DNA from: Azospirillum oryzae
Lineage (GTDB): Bacteria; Pseudomonadota; Alphaproteobacteria; Azospirillales; Azospirillaceae
Reading direction: 5' to 3'
DNA: 64,000 nt
Assembly (NCBI RefSeq): GCF_900177515.1
Contig: NZ_FXAK01000007.1
Span: forward strand, 1,100,501 to 1,164,500
The position numbers and the translations under genes were made by a program. Position 1 is the stretch's first letter. Every line of letters begins with the position of its first letter. The notes beneath the pieces are model-generated. The model was not told the DNA's origin, made no database searches, and saw only the letters and a list, made by a program, of their open reading frames with translations. This document shows, piece after piece, positions 44,961 to 53,502 of this stretch.

Positions 44961-46235
44961 ATGTCGAACAACGAATTCCATCGCATCAAGCGCCTGCCGC
45001 CCTACGTCTTCGCCGAAGTGAACGCGATGAAGGCGCGAGCTAGGGCCAACGGCGCCGACATCATCGACCTCGGCATGGGCAATCCCGACCAGGCGACCCC
45101 GCAGCACATCGTCGACAAGCTGGTCGAGGCCGTGCGCGATCCGAAGACGCACCGCTACTCGAACTCCCGCGGCATCCCCGGCCTGCGCAAGGCCCATGCC
45201 GCCTACTACAAGCGCCGCTTCAACGTCGATGTCGATCCGGAGACGGAGTGCATCGTCACCATCGGCTCGAAGGAAGGTCTGGCGAACCTCGCCCAGGCGA
45301 TCACCAGCCCGGGCGACATCATCCTGGTGCCGAACCCCAGCTACCCGATCCACCCCTTCGGCTTCATCCTGGCCGGCGCCTCGGTGCGCCACCTGCCGGT
45401 GGGCATGGAGAACGGGGCGTCGACCGACATCGACAGCTTCATGATCATGCTGGAGCGCGCCGTGCGCCACAGCGTGCCGAAGCCGCTGGCGCTGGTGCTG
45501 AACTACCCGTCGAACCCGACGGCCGAGGTGGTCGGGCTGGACTTCTACCGCCCGATCGTCGAGTTCTGCCGCAAGCACGGCATCTACATCCTGTCCGATC
45601 TGGCTTATGCCGAGATCTTCTTCGACAACGACCCGCCGCCCTCGATCCTGGAGATCCCGGAAGCGCGCGAGATCGCGGTCGAATTCACCTCGATGTCGAA
45701 GACCTATTCGATGGCCGGCTGGCGCATCGGCTTCGCCACCGGCAACAAGACGCTGATCACCGCGCTGGCCCGCATCAAGTCGTACCTCGACTACGGCGCC
45801 TTCACGCCGATCCAGGTCGCCGCCGCCGCCGCGCTGAACGGTCCGCAGGACTGCGTGCAGCAGGTGCGCGACATGTACAGGCAGCGCCGCGACGTGATGA
45901 TCGAGGGTCTGGCCGCCGCCGGCTGGGAGGTTCCCAGCCCCAAGGCGTCGATGTTCGCCTGGGCGCCGATCCCGCCGCAGTTCGCCCATCTCGGCTCGCT
46001 GGAATTCTCCAAGCTGCTGCTGCAGCAGGCGGAGGTCGCGGTGGCGCCCGGCATCGGCTTCGGCGAATACGGCGACGGCCATGTCCGTCTGGCGATGGTG
46101 GAGAACGTCCACCGCATCCGCCAGGCGACCCGCAACATCAAGGAGTTCTTCCGTTCCAACGCCGGCGGCGTTGCGGCGAGCAAGGACCCGGTGGCCCGCG
46201 CCGCCCTTCTGGAATCCGAGAAAGCGAAAGCCTGA
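44961..46235 (+). CDS. alaC: Alanine-forming / LL-diaminopimelate-type aminotransferase (AlaC-like)
   Basis: 424 residues, a class I PLP aminotransferase. The blocks IIDLGMGNPDQATPQHIVDK, YSNSRGIPGLRKA, VLNYPSNPTAEV (Asn/Pro binding the cofactor) and SMSKTYSMAGWRIGF with Schiff-base lysine K247 are intact. This sequence group covers AlaC alanine transaminases and relatives sometimes called LL-diaminopimelate aminotransferases; conversion of pyruvate and glutamate to alanine is the likeliest role. The stop overlaps the start of hom by one base (TGATG), so the two are translationally coupled. Confidence 0.9.
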   Translation: MSNNEFHRIKRLPPYVFAEVNAMKARARANGADIIDLGMGNPDQATPQHIVDKLVEAVRDPKTHRYSNSRGIPGLRKAHAAYYKRRFNVDVDPETECIVTIGSKEGLANLAQAITSPGDIILVPNPSYPIHPFGFILAGASVRHLPVGMENGASTDIDSFMIMLERAVRHSVPKPLALVLNYPSNPTAEVVGLDFYRPIVEFCRKHGIYILSDLAYAEIFFDNDPPPSILEIPEAREIAVEFTSMSKTYSMAGWRIGFATGNKTLITALARIKSYLDYGAFTPIQVAAAAALNGPQDCVQQVRDMYRQRRDVMIEGLAAAGWEVPSPKASMFAWAPIPPQFAHLGSLEFSKLLLQQAEVAVAPGIGFGEYGDGHVRLAMVENVHRIRQATRNIKEFFRSNAGGVAASKDPVARAALLESEKAKA

Positions 46236-47539
46236 TGCCGAACGCCCAGCAAGCCCCCCTGAAAATCGCCGTCGCCGGCCTTGGTACGGTCGGTGCCGGC
46301 GTCCTGAAGCTGCTGGAAACGCAAGGTTCGCTGATCGAACAGCGCTGCGGCCGCCGGATCGAGGTGGTCGCGGTCAGCGCGCGCTCCAAGGGCAAGGACC
46401 GCGGCGTCGACCTGTCGCGCGTCCAGTGGTTCGACGATCCCGTCGCCATGGCCGCCCAGGCCGGCGCCGATCTGGTGGTGGAACTGATCGGCGGGTCGGA
46501 AGGCCCGGCGCGCGACACCGTCGCCACCGCGCTGGAGACCGGCAAGCACGTCGTCACCGCCAACAAGGCTCTGCTGGCCGTCCACGGCACCGAGATCGCC
46601 CAGAAGGCCGAATCGCGCGGCCTGACCGTCGCCTTCGAGGCGGCGGTGGCCGGCGGCATCCCGATCATCAAGGGGCTGCGCGAAGGTCTGGCCGCCAATT
46701 CCGTGTCGGAAATCCACGGCATCCTCAACGGCACCTGCAACTACATCCTGACGGAGATGCGGACCACCGGCCGCGACTTCGCCGATGTGCTGGCCGATGC
46801 CCAGGCGCTGGGCTATGCCGAGGCCGATCCCAGCTTCGATATCGACGGCGTCGATGCCGCGCACAAGCTGGCGATCCTCGCCTCCGTCGCCTTCGGCACG
46901 CCGGTCGATTTCCCCGCCGTCTACATCGAGGGCATCCGGCAGGTCTCGGCGGTCGATTTCGACTATGCCGACCAGCTGGGCTTCCGCATCAAGCTGCTGG
47001 GCATCGCCCGGCGCACCGACAAGGGCGTCGAGCAGCGCGTGCATCCCTGCATGGTGCCGAAGAACGCGCCGATCGCGTCGGTGGACGGCGTGTTCAACGC
47101 CGTGGTGGCCCAGGCCGATTTCGCCGACCGCGTGCTGTTCGTCGGCCGCGGCGCCGGCGCCGGCCCGACCGCGTCGGCGGTGGTCGCCGACCTGATCGAC
47201 ATCGCCCGCGGGCGGTCTACGCCCACCTTCGGCGTTCCGGCCGATCGGCTGGGCGCGGCAACCCCGTCGCCGATGGAAGCGCGCCGCGGGTCGTACTACG
47301 TCCGCCTGATGGTCGTGGACCGCCCCGGTGTGATAGCGGATATCGCAGCGGCGATGCGCGACCAGAACGTCTCCATGGAGCAGTTCCTGCAGCGCGGCCG
47401 CTCGCCGGGCGAAGGCGTTCCGGTGGTCCTCACCACCCATGACACCGACGAGGCGGCCATGCAGCGTGCGCTTGCGACCATCGCGGCCAGCGACAACGTG
47501 CTGGAGCCGCCGCGGATGATCCGCATCGAACAGTTCTGA
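46235..47539 (+). CDS. hom: Homoserine dehydrogenase
   Basis: 434 residues, the monofunctional form with a C-terminal ACT domain. The NAD(P)-binding motif IAVAGLGTVGAGV is at about 10-22. The catalytic domain follows, with HVVTANKALLAVHG, FEAAVAGGIPIIKGLREGLA, ILNGTCNYILTEM and AEADPSFDIDGVDAAHKLAI. The ACT region (about 350-430, YVRLMVVDRPGVIADIAAAM) probably gives threonine feedback control. It reduces aspartate semialdehyde to homoserine for threonine, methionine and isoleucine synthesis. Confidence 0.96.
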   Translation: MPNAQQAPLKIAVAGLGTVGAGVLKLLETQGSLIEQRCGRRIEVVAVSARSKGKDRGVDLSRVQWFDDPVAMAAQAGADLVVELIGGSEGPARDTVATALETGKHVVTANKALLAVHGTEIAQKAESRGLTVAFEAAVAGGIPIIKGLREGLAANSVSEIHGILNGTCNYILTEMRTTGRDFADVLADAQALGYAEADPSFDIDGVDAAHKLAILASVAFGTPVDFPAVYIEGIRQVSAVDFDYADQLGFRIKLLGIARRTDKGVEQRVHPCMVPKNAPIASVDGVFNAVVAQADFADRVLFVGRGAGAGPTASAVVADLIDIARGRSTPTFGVPADRLGAATPSPMEARRGSYYVRLMVVDRPGVIADIAAAMRDQNVSMEQFLQRGRSPGEGVPVVLTTHDTDEAAMQRALATIAASDNVLEPPRMIRIEQF

Positions 47540-47631
47540 GCCCTTTCCCGAACAGGACAGTCCTGACCTGCCCCGTTTCCCACAATAACCAATACAGCCT
47601 GATACGACCGAAGAGTCGGGGGGAGCACACG

Positions 47632-48633
47632 ATGTCTACGCCGTCTACGCATGTCGATCTGTCCCATATGGACCGCAACCTCGCGCTGGAGGCCGTCCGC
47701 GTGACCGAGGCCGCCGCCCTGTCGGCCTCGCTGCTGATGGGCCGCGGCGACGAGAAGCTGGCCGACCAGGCCGCGGTCGATGCCATGCGCCAGGCGCTCA
47801 ACACGCTCTACATCGACGGCACCGTCGTGATCGGCGAGGGTGAGCGCGACGAAGCCCCGATGCTCTACATCGGCGAGAAGGTCGGTGCCGGCATCGGCTC
47901 CGGCCCGAAGGTCGACATCGCGCTCGACCCGCTGGAAGGCACCACCATCTGCGCCACCGGCGGCCCGAACTCGCTGGCCGTGATCGCCATGGCGGAGGAG
48001 GGCGGCTTCCTGAACGCCCCCGACGTCTACATGGACAAGATCGCCGTCGGCGCCGGCCTGCCGGACAACATCGTCGACCTGGACGAGACGCCGGCCAACA
48101 ACCTGAAGGCTCTGGCCAAGGCCAAGGGCACCGAGGTGCAGGAACTGCTGGTCTGCATCCTGAACCGTCCGCGCCATGCCGAGCTGATCGCCCGCGTCCG
48201 TGAAGCCGGCGCCCGCATCATGCTGATCAACGACGGCGATGTGTCGGGCGTCATCGCCACCAGCCAGGCCGGCACCGGCGTCGACATGTATGTCGGCTCC
48301 GGCGGCGCGCCGGAAGGCGTGCTGGCCGCCGCCGCCCTGCGCTGCATCGGCGGCCAGTTCCAGGGCCGTCTGCTGTTCCGCAACGACGACGAGAAGGCCC
48401 GCGCCGCCAAGTGGGGCGTCACCGACCTCGACAAGAAGTACAGCCTGCACGAACTGGCGCGCGGCAACGTGATGTTCGCCGCCACCGGCGTGACCGACGG
48501 CGCCATGCTGAAGGGCGTTCGCCGCTTCCCGGGCGGCGCCTACACCCACTCGGTCATCATGCGCTCCAAGTCGGGCACGGTCCGCTACATCGAGGCGCAC
48601 CACAACCTGTCGCGCAAAGTCAGCGTGAAGTAA
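47632..48633 (+). CDS. glpX: Class II fructose-1,6-bisphosphatase (GlpX)
   Basis: 333 residues. It belongs to the GlpX family of metal-dependent sugar-bisphosphatases used in gluconeogenesis, and in some species acting also on sedoheptulose-1,7-bisphosphate. Visible signatures are the metal site GEGERDEAPMLYIGEK, ALDPLEGTT and the C-terminal AATGVTDGAMLKGVRRFPGG. A strong GGGGGGAG site lies before the ATG at 47632. It follows hom by 92 bases and ends in a clear terminator, so it is probably the last gene of this run. Confidence 0.95.
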   Translation: MSTPSTHVDLSHMDRNLALEAVRVTEAAALSASLLMGRGDEKLADQAAVDAMRQALNTLYIDGTVVIGEGERDEAPMLYIGEKVGAGIGSGPKVDIALDPLEGTTICATGGPNSLAVIAMAEEGGFLNAPDVYMDKIAVGAGLPDNIVDLDETPANNLKALAKAKGTEVQELLVCILNRPRHAELIARVREAGARIMLINDGDVSGVIATSQAGTGVDMYVGSGGAPEGVLAAAALRCIGGQFQGRLLFRNDDEKARAAKWGVTDLDKKYSLHELARGNVMFAATGVTDGAMLKGVRRFPGGAYTHSVIMRSKSGTVRYIEAHHNLSRKVSVK

Positions 48634-48664
48634 GCCTGACAGCACCAAGCCTTTGTTTTTGAAG

Positions 48665-48696
48665 ACGCGCGGGGGAAAACCTCCGCGCGTTTTTTC
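48665..48696 (+). terminator. Rho-independent terminator after glpX
   Basis: ACGCGCGG (48665-48672) pairs with CCGCGCGT (48683-48690), extended by GG/CC toward an A-rich loop, followed by seven Ts (48690-48696). Confidence 0.9.
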
Positions 48697-48851
48697 ATGC
48701 CCGCTTTGATCTGGCTCCATTTGCCTACAAAGGTTCTATCGAATTCGCGCAGGTCTGCCGACGCGGCGCCGCAGAGGGTCCGCCATTGATTTCGCGGATG
48801 CGAAAGGCAAAATAGGCTCATGTAATTCAGCGCCAAGCGCAGGAGATCAAC

Positions 48852-49064
48852 ATGGCCTACTCTTCGATGCAGTCTTCGTCCGGTGAATTGTTTGTCGCCG
48901 GAACAAAGGAAACCTCCCTCTTTCAACGTGTCGTTCATTGGGTCCGCGAACGGATTGAACTTCACCGTGCGGAAGATGAGCTGCACCATATGTCCGACGC
49001 CGAACTGTCCGACATCGGGCTGACCCGCGGCGAGATCCACATGGCGGTCCGCCGGGGGTTCTGA
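48852..49064 (+). CDS. DUF1127 family small protein (70 aa)
   Basis: 70 residues. The C-terminal half (ELHHMSDAELSDIGLTRGEI, then HMAVRRGF) is the DUF1127 signature. Homologues are short Arg-rich proteins, several of which bind RNA and influence phosphate, carbon or stress gene expression in alphaproteobacteria. The N-terminal half has an amphipathic helix (FQRVVHWVRERIELHRAED). AGGAG lies eight bases before the ATG at 48852. It is flanked by terminator-like hairpins on both sides, so it is a single-gene transcript. Confidence 0.88.
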   Translation: MAYSSMQSSSGELFVAGTKETSLFQRVVHWVRERIELHRAEDELHHMSDAELSDIGLTRGEIHMAVRRGF

Positions 49065-49131
49065 GGGCCGGCCTCTCGAAAGGTTTGCCCACGACGTCTG
49101 GCGCAGGACCGCTTATCGAGTCCCGAATGCG

Positions 49132-49160
49132 GAAAGCCCCGGAAAAATGCCGGGGCTTTC
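49132..49160. terminator. Perfect 11-bp hairpin downstream of the DUF1127 gene
   Basis: GAAAGCCCCGG (49132-49142) and CCGGGGCTTTC (49150-49160) form a perfect stem around AAAAATG. The Ts are within the stem rather than after it. Probable terminator of the DUF1127 transcript; the rest of 49065-49347 holds only the promoter region of the next gene. Confidence 0.55.
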
Positions 49161-49347
49161 GCATATGAACCACCATTAACCTTTTCTTCATGGACCCTGC
49201 CCATGCGGCACATATGCCTGGGAAGGGTTGCGCGCTGCAGCATGGTTATGGTTAATGCAGTTTAACATTATCCCCGGTTCTGTTCGAAAATGGAAACGGG
49301 GCGCCTTCGGGAACCCCATCATCCTCCGTGAGAGCCGTGGTCGAAGC

Positions 49348-50559
49348 ATGAGTCTCATTCATCGCCTTCAGTCGCTGGAAGCGGAGCGCGATGCCGCCCG
49401 GGAGGAAGCCGAGCGCGCAAATCTCGCGAAATCGAAGTTCCTCGCCGCCGCCAGCCACGACCTGCGCCAGCCGCTCCAGGCCCTGTTCTTCCTGTCCGCC
49501 GCACTCGCCCGCCATGTCGGCGACCACAACGGGCGCGATCTGCTGTCCCGGCTCGACCAGGGGCTGGACACCATGAAGGGCCTGCTCGACGGGCTGCTCG
49601 AGGTGTCGCGGCTGGAGGCCGGGGTGGTGACCCCGGTGCTGGACACCTTCGAGATCGGCGAGATCACCGACGCGCTCGACGCCGCCTATGGCGGGCAGGC
49701 GGCCGCCAAGGGGCTGGTCTGGCGGGTGGAGAGCTGCGAGGCGGTCCTGCGCAGCGACCGCGGCCTGCTGATGCAGCTGCTGCGCAATCTGGTCGACAAC
49801 GCGCTCCGCTACACCGAGGCCGGGGCGATCCGCATCCGCTGCCGCATCGATGCCGCACCGGGCGGCGACCGGCTGGCGATCGAGGTGCAGGACACCGGCA
49901 TCGGGATCCCGCCCGAACATCTCGACCGCATCTTCGACGAGTTCCATCAGGTCAGCAATCCGGAGCGCGACCGGCTGCGCGGGCTTGGGCTGGGGCTCGC
50001 CATCGTGCGGCGGCTGTCGCAGCTGCTCGACCATCCCGTCGAGGTCCGGTCGGTGCACGGGCAGGGGTCGGCCTTCCGCGTCCTGGTGCCGCTGGCCCCG
50101 GCCCGTTTCCTGGCCGGACGGCCGGGTGGTCCCGAACGGCCGCCGGCCATCGACCGGCCGCGGCTGGCGGTTCTGGTCGACGACGATGCGGTGGTGCTGC
50201 TGGGCTTGCAGACGGTGCTGACGGAGTGGGGCTTCCGCGTCGTCGCCGCCGACAGCGCCGACCGGGCGATGGACCGGCTGGAGTCGCTGGGGCGGGTGCC
50301 GGACATCGTCATCGCCGACTACCGTTTGCGCGAAGGGCGCGTCGGCACCGAGGTGATCCGCCGCGTTCGCGCCCGCTATGGGGCCGAGGTTCCCGCGCTG
50401 ATCCTGACCGGCGAAACCGGCACCGACACCCTGGCCGATGCCTCCGCCCATGGGGTCGCCATCCTGCACAAGCCGGTGACCCCGCGCCAGCTCCAGGCCG
50501 AGGTCGACCGCCAGCTGCGGATCAAGCGCGGCAGCGGTCTGGCGGAAGTGGCGCAGTAA
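49348..50559 (+). CDS. Soluble hybrid histidine kinase with C-terminal receiver
   Basis: 403 residues. A short coiled-coil start (RLQSLEAERDAAREEAERAN) leads directly into HisKA with H37 in AASHDLRQPLQAL, then HATPase_c (LLRNLVDNALRYTEAG, DTGIGIPPEHLDRIFDEF, GLGLGLAIVRRLSQLL). A receiver (about 275-395) follows with VLVDDDAVVL, acceptor Asp in IVIADYRLREG, Thr in LILTGETG and HKPVT. No sensory domain is present, so the signal must come from a partner or from the coiled coil. The ATG at 49348 is preferred; upstream in-frame codons to 49228 are not typical coding sequence. Convergent with a small gene. Confidence 0.88.
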   Translation: MSLIHRLQSLEAERDAAREEAERANLAKSKFLAAASHDLRQPLQALFFLSAALARHVGDHNGRDLLSRLDQGLDTMKGLLDGLLEVSRLEAGVVTPVLDTFEIGEITDALDAAYGGQAAAKGLVWRVESCEAVLRSDRGLLMQLLRNLVDNALRYTEAGAIRIRCRIDAAPGGDRLAIEVQDTGIGIPPEHLDRIFDEFHQVSNPERDRLRGLGLGLAIVRRLSQLLDHPVEVRSVHGQGSAFRVLVPLAPARFLAGRPGGPERPPAIDRPRLAVLVDDDAVVLLGLQTVLTEWGFRVVAADSADRAMDRLESLGRVPDIVIADYRLREGRVGTEVIRRVRARYGAEVPALILTGETGTDTLADASAHGVAILHKPVTPRQLQAEVDRQLRIKRGSGLAEVAQ

Positions 50560-50593
50560 ACCGCATCGCCGGGCCGATCGCCGCCTTTCTCTC

Positions 50594-50911
50594 TTAAATC
50601 AGCGCGCCCTGCCGCGCGTCGTCCTGCGCCTCGCCGACCGGGGCGGCATCGCCGTGGCCATGCCCGCCGAGCGCGGTGCGGCCGGTCTCGGTCAGGCGGC
50701 AGACCAGCCAGTCGGGCTTCAACGGATTGTCGAACCAGCGCTCCGCCCAGCCGGCCTTCAGGCAGGCCTCCACCGTCGCCTTCTTCACCCGCTGGCCGCG
50801 CTCGTCGAACAGCGGCAGCTTGCCGCCCGGCTGGCCCAGACCGCGGCGCAGCCATGCCCCCTGAACGTCGGACGGGGCGCTGCGGGACGAGGAACGGCGG
50901 GACTTGGCCAT
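50594..50911 (-). CDS. Small basic protein of unknown function (105 aa)
   Basis: 105 residues. It begins MAKSRRSSSRSAPSD, a basic tail, then a compact region: AWLRRGLGQPGGKLPLFDER, VKKATVEACLKAGWAERWFD and LVCRLTETGRTAL. The last part looks like a short winged-helix or helix-hairpin domain with a predicted recognition-like element (VEACLKAGWAERW ... CRLTETGR). That likeness to transcription-factor winged helices is weak. The start at 50911 is the ATG giving the most reasonable composition; upstream codons run into the palindromic repeat. Convergent with the hybrid kinase gene. Confidence 0.6.
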   Translation of the reverse strand: MAKSRRSSSRSAPSDVQGAWLRRGLGQPGGKLPLFDERGQRVKKATVEACLKAGWAERWFDNPLKPDWLVCRLTETGRTALGGHGHGDAAPVGEAQDDARQGALI

Positions 50912-51079
50912 GGGACGGGCTGCTCTTGCGGATACGGGATCGGACAGGGGATTGCCGGCCCCCATGGGGCCTGTGGCAAAGTGCGGGCATCCTACGCGAA
51001 AGCGCGGCACAGGTGCATCGAAAAGGAGGGGGGCTTTCCCCATGCCGGAAACCTCCTGCATCACCGCCAGTTCGACAGT

Positions 51080-51238
51080 CTCCCTCTCCCGCCCCGGGAG
51101 AGGGAAGGGGCCCATGCAGAGCATGGGAAGGGTGAGGGGATAGGCAAGAATCCAGAACCGCAAGGTCCCTTGGATCACCCCTCACCCTCCCCACGCCTTC
51201 GGCGCGGGTCCCCTCCCTCTCCCGGGGCGGGAGAGGGC
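51080..51238. repeat. Composite palindromic repeat, copy 2
   Basis: The second copy of the element at 32896-33118, inside the 442-base gap between the small basic protein gene and moeA. The left arm (51080-51140) has CCCTCTCCCGCCCCGGGAG, then the CCCATGC-AGA-GCATGGG hairpin and GGGTGAGGGGAT. The right arm (51168-51238) has CCTTGGATCACCCCTCACCC, the CCACGCC-TTC-GGCGCGG hairpin and CCCTCTCCCGGGGCGGGAG. The two hairpin modules are in exchanged positions compared with copy 1, while the central 27 bases align directly (23 of 27). The rest of 50912-51353 contains only presumed promoters. Confidence 0.8.
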
Positions 51239-51353
51239 GATTATCGGCCGAATTGCGGCCATGCCCAAACAGAGCCTTGACGCCGATCAAAGTCGCGGGC
51301 TGCAGTTGGCGGTAGGAAAGGCGCCGCCACACCCTTTTAAGGACACCGAGACC

Positions 51354-52592
51354 ATGGACGATTGCTCCGCACACGGCCCCATTCCCCTGTCGCTGGACGA
51401 GGCGGTCGCGCGCGTCGCACAGGGCTATGGCGCGGTGACTGGGACGGAGGAGGTGCCGCTGCGCCAGGCGCTCGGCCGCGTGCTGGCGGAGGAGGTGGTG
51501 GCTCCGGTCAATGTGCCGCCGGCCGACGTCTCCGCCATGGACGGCTGGGCCTTCGCCGCCCAGGCGGGTGAGGGCTTCCGCCGGTTGGAGATCGTCGGGC
51601 GCGTGCCGGCCGGCTCCAGGTTCGACGGCACCGTCGCCGCCGGACAGGCGGTGCGCATCTTCACCGGCGCGCCGGTCCCGGCCGGGGTCGACACCGTGGC
51701 GATGCAGGAGGATTGCCGGACCGACGGCGACGCCGTGCTGGTCCCGGTGTCGCTGAAGCGCGGCTCCAACGTCCGTCTGGCGGGGGAGGACATGACCGCC
51801 GGCGCGGTGGTGCTGCATCCGGGCCAGCGCCTGCGCGCGCAGGAGGTCGGGCTCGCCGCCGCGGTCGGCCGCTCCAGCCTGACCGTGCGCAAGCGGCTGA
51901 CCGTGGTGCTGTTCTCCACCGGCAATGAATTGCGGGAGCCGGGGCAGCCCAAGCCCGACCATGCCATCTATGACGCCAACCGCTACACGCTGGCTGCCCA
52001 GCTCGACGCGCTGGGGGTGGAGGTGCGCGACCTCGGCATCCTGCCCGACCGGCCCGACGCCACCCGCGCCGCCCTGGCCGAGGCGGCCGGCGCCGGCGAC
52101 CTGATCGTCACCAGCGGCGGCGTTTCGGTCGGCGAAGAGGACCATGTCAAGGCGGCGGTGAACGCGCTGGGTTCCATCGACCTTTGGACGCTGGCGATCA
52201 AGCCGGGCAAGCCGCTGGCGCTCGGCCGCGTCGGCGACACGCCCTTCCTGGGGCTTCCCGGCAACCCGGTGTCGGCGATGGTGACCTTCCTGCTGGTCGG
52301 CCGGCCGCTGGTGCTGCGCCTGTCCGGGGCGACCGGCATCGCCACGCCGCGCAGCCTCGTGGTCGCCGACTTCACCTTCACCAAGAAGCCCGGCCGGCGC
52401 GAGTTCCTGCGCGCCCGGCTGGAGCGCGGCGCGGACGGGCGTCCGGTCGCCGTGAAGTTCCCCAGCAACAGCTCCGGCGTGCTGACCTCGATGGTGGAGG
52501 CCGACGGGCTGGTCGACATGCCGGCGGAGGCCACCGCGGTGCATCCCGGCGATCTGGTCGATTTCCTGCCCTTCACCGGTCTGTTCGCGTGA
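51354..52592 (+). CDS. moeA: Molybdopterin molybdotransferase
   Basis: 412 residues, normal length. MoeA inserts molybdate into adenylated molybdopterin to give molybdenum cofactor. Domains: the N-terminal linker (PLSLDEAVARV), the domain II block with VPPADVSAMDGWAF (conserved Asp-Gly-Trp/Tyr-Ala), the MogA-like domain with VVLFSTGNELREPG, DANRYTL, VTSGGVSVGEEDHVK and LGLPGNPVSAMVTF, and a C-terminal beta-barrel (about 335-412). The ATG at 51354 begins MDDCSAHG. Its stop overlaps the GTG of the LysR gene (GTGA). Confidence 0.96.
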   Translation: MDDCSAHGPIPLSLDEAVARVAQGYGAVTGTEEVPLRQALGRVLAEEVVAPVNVPPADVSAMDGWAFAAQAGEGFRRLEIVGRVPAGSRFDGTVAAGQAVRIFTGAPVPAGVDTVAMQEDCRTDGDAVLVPVSLKRGSNVRLAGEDMTAGAVVLHPGQRLRAQEVGLAAAVGRSSLTVRKRLTVVLFSTGNELREPGQPKPDHAIYDANRYTLAAQLDALGVEVRDLGILPDRPDATRAALAEAAGAGDLIVTSGGVSVGEEDHVKAAVNALGSIDLWTLAIKPGKPLALGRVGDTPFLGLPGNPVSAMVTFLLVGRPLVLRLSGATGIATPRSLVVADFTFTKKPGRREFLRARLERGADGRPVAVKFPSNSSGVLTSMVEADGLVDMPAEATAVHPGDLVDFLPFTGLFA

Positions 52593-53494
52593 CGCTGGAA
52601 CAGCTGCGCATCTTCGCCACGGTGGCGGAGATGCTGCATTTCACCCGCGCCGCCGAGGTGCTGCACCTGTCGCAGCCGGCGGTCAGCGCCGCCATCGCCG
52701 CGCTGGAGGCGGAACATGGCCTGCGCCTGTTCGACCGCATCGGCCGGCGGGTGGAACTGACCGCCGCCGGCCAGCTTCTCCACGGTCAGGCCCGCGCCAT
52801 CCTGGCGAAGGTGGAAGAGGCCGGAACGATGCTGGCCGAACTGTCGGGCCTGTCGCGCGGCGCCCTGCGGCTGGCGGCGAGCCAGACCGTCGGCAATCAC
52901 TGGCTGCCGCCGCGGCTGCTGCGCTTCGCCGCCGCCTATCCCGGCATCCGCGTCGACCTGTCCATCGGCAACACCGAACAGGTGGCCGAGGCGGTGCGCG
53001 ACGGCCGGGCCGAGCTTGGCATCGCCGAAGGGGCGGTGAGCGATTCGGCCCTGATCAGCGAACCGGTCGAGGGCGACCGGCTGCGGCTGGTGGTGGGCGG
53101 TTCCCATCCCTGGGCCGGGCTCGGCCGGGTCGGGCGGGACGAGATGGCGGCCGGGCGCTGGATCCTGCGCGAACCCGGCTCCGGCACCCGCGCGCTGTTC
53201 GAGGCGGCGGTGCGCGGGGTCGGGCTGGATCCGGACGGGCTGGATGTCGCCATGACCCTGCCCGGCGGCGGCATCATCCGCGCGGCCCTGCTGGCCGGGG
53301 TGGGGGCGAGCGTCCTGTCGGACCTGATCCTGGCCGACGATCTGGCCGCCGGCCGCATCGTCGCGCTGGAGGGGCTGGATTTGCCGTCCCGCCCCTTCCA
53401 TCTGGTCCGCCACCGCGACCGCCACCGCAGTCTGGCGGAGCGCGCCTTCGTGCGCAGCGCGCTGGAAGCCGGGCCGGTCCCGGCTTCCCCCTGA
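52589..53494 (+). CDS. LysR-family transcriptional regulator
   Basis: 301 residues. The N-terminal winged helix (about 1-60) has LEQLRIFATVAEMLHFTRAA, then LSQPAVSAAIAALEAEHGLR. The effector-binding periplasmic-binding-like domain (about 88-295) has GALRLAASQTVGNHWLPPRL and VAEAVRDGRAELGIAEGAV. The GTG start lies within the stop region of moeA (GTGA overlap of four bases), so translation is likely coupled to moeA. The resemblance is to CysB/YeiE-like oxyanion-responsive members, so an anion such as molybdate is a possible effector, by inference only. Convergent with the PepSY gene. Confidence 0.92.
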   Translation: MTLEQLRIFATVAEMLHFTRAAEVLHLSQPAVSAAIAALEAEHGLRLFDRIGRRVELTAAGQLLHGQARAILAKVEEAGTMLAELSGLSRGALRLAASQTVGNHWLPPRLLRFAAAYPGIRVDLSIGNTEQVAEAVRDGRAELGIAEGAVSDSALISEPVEGDRLRLVVGGSHPWAGLGRVGRDEMAAGRWILREPGSGTRALFEAAVRGVGLDPDGLDVAMTLPGGGIIRAALLAGVGASVLSDLILADDLAAGRIVALEGLDLPSRPFHLVRHRDRHRSLAERAFVRSALEAGPVPASP

Positions 53495-53502
53495 ATGGCC
53501 GG

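Noticed and set aside
49251..49266. TTAA-N6-TTAA upstream of the hybrid kinase as a CtrA site
   Set aside because: The spacing is six instead of seven bases and no second motif supports it.
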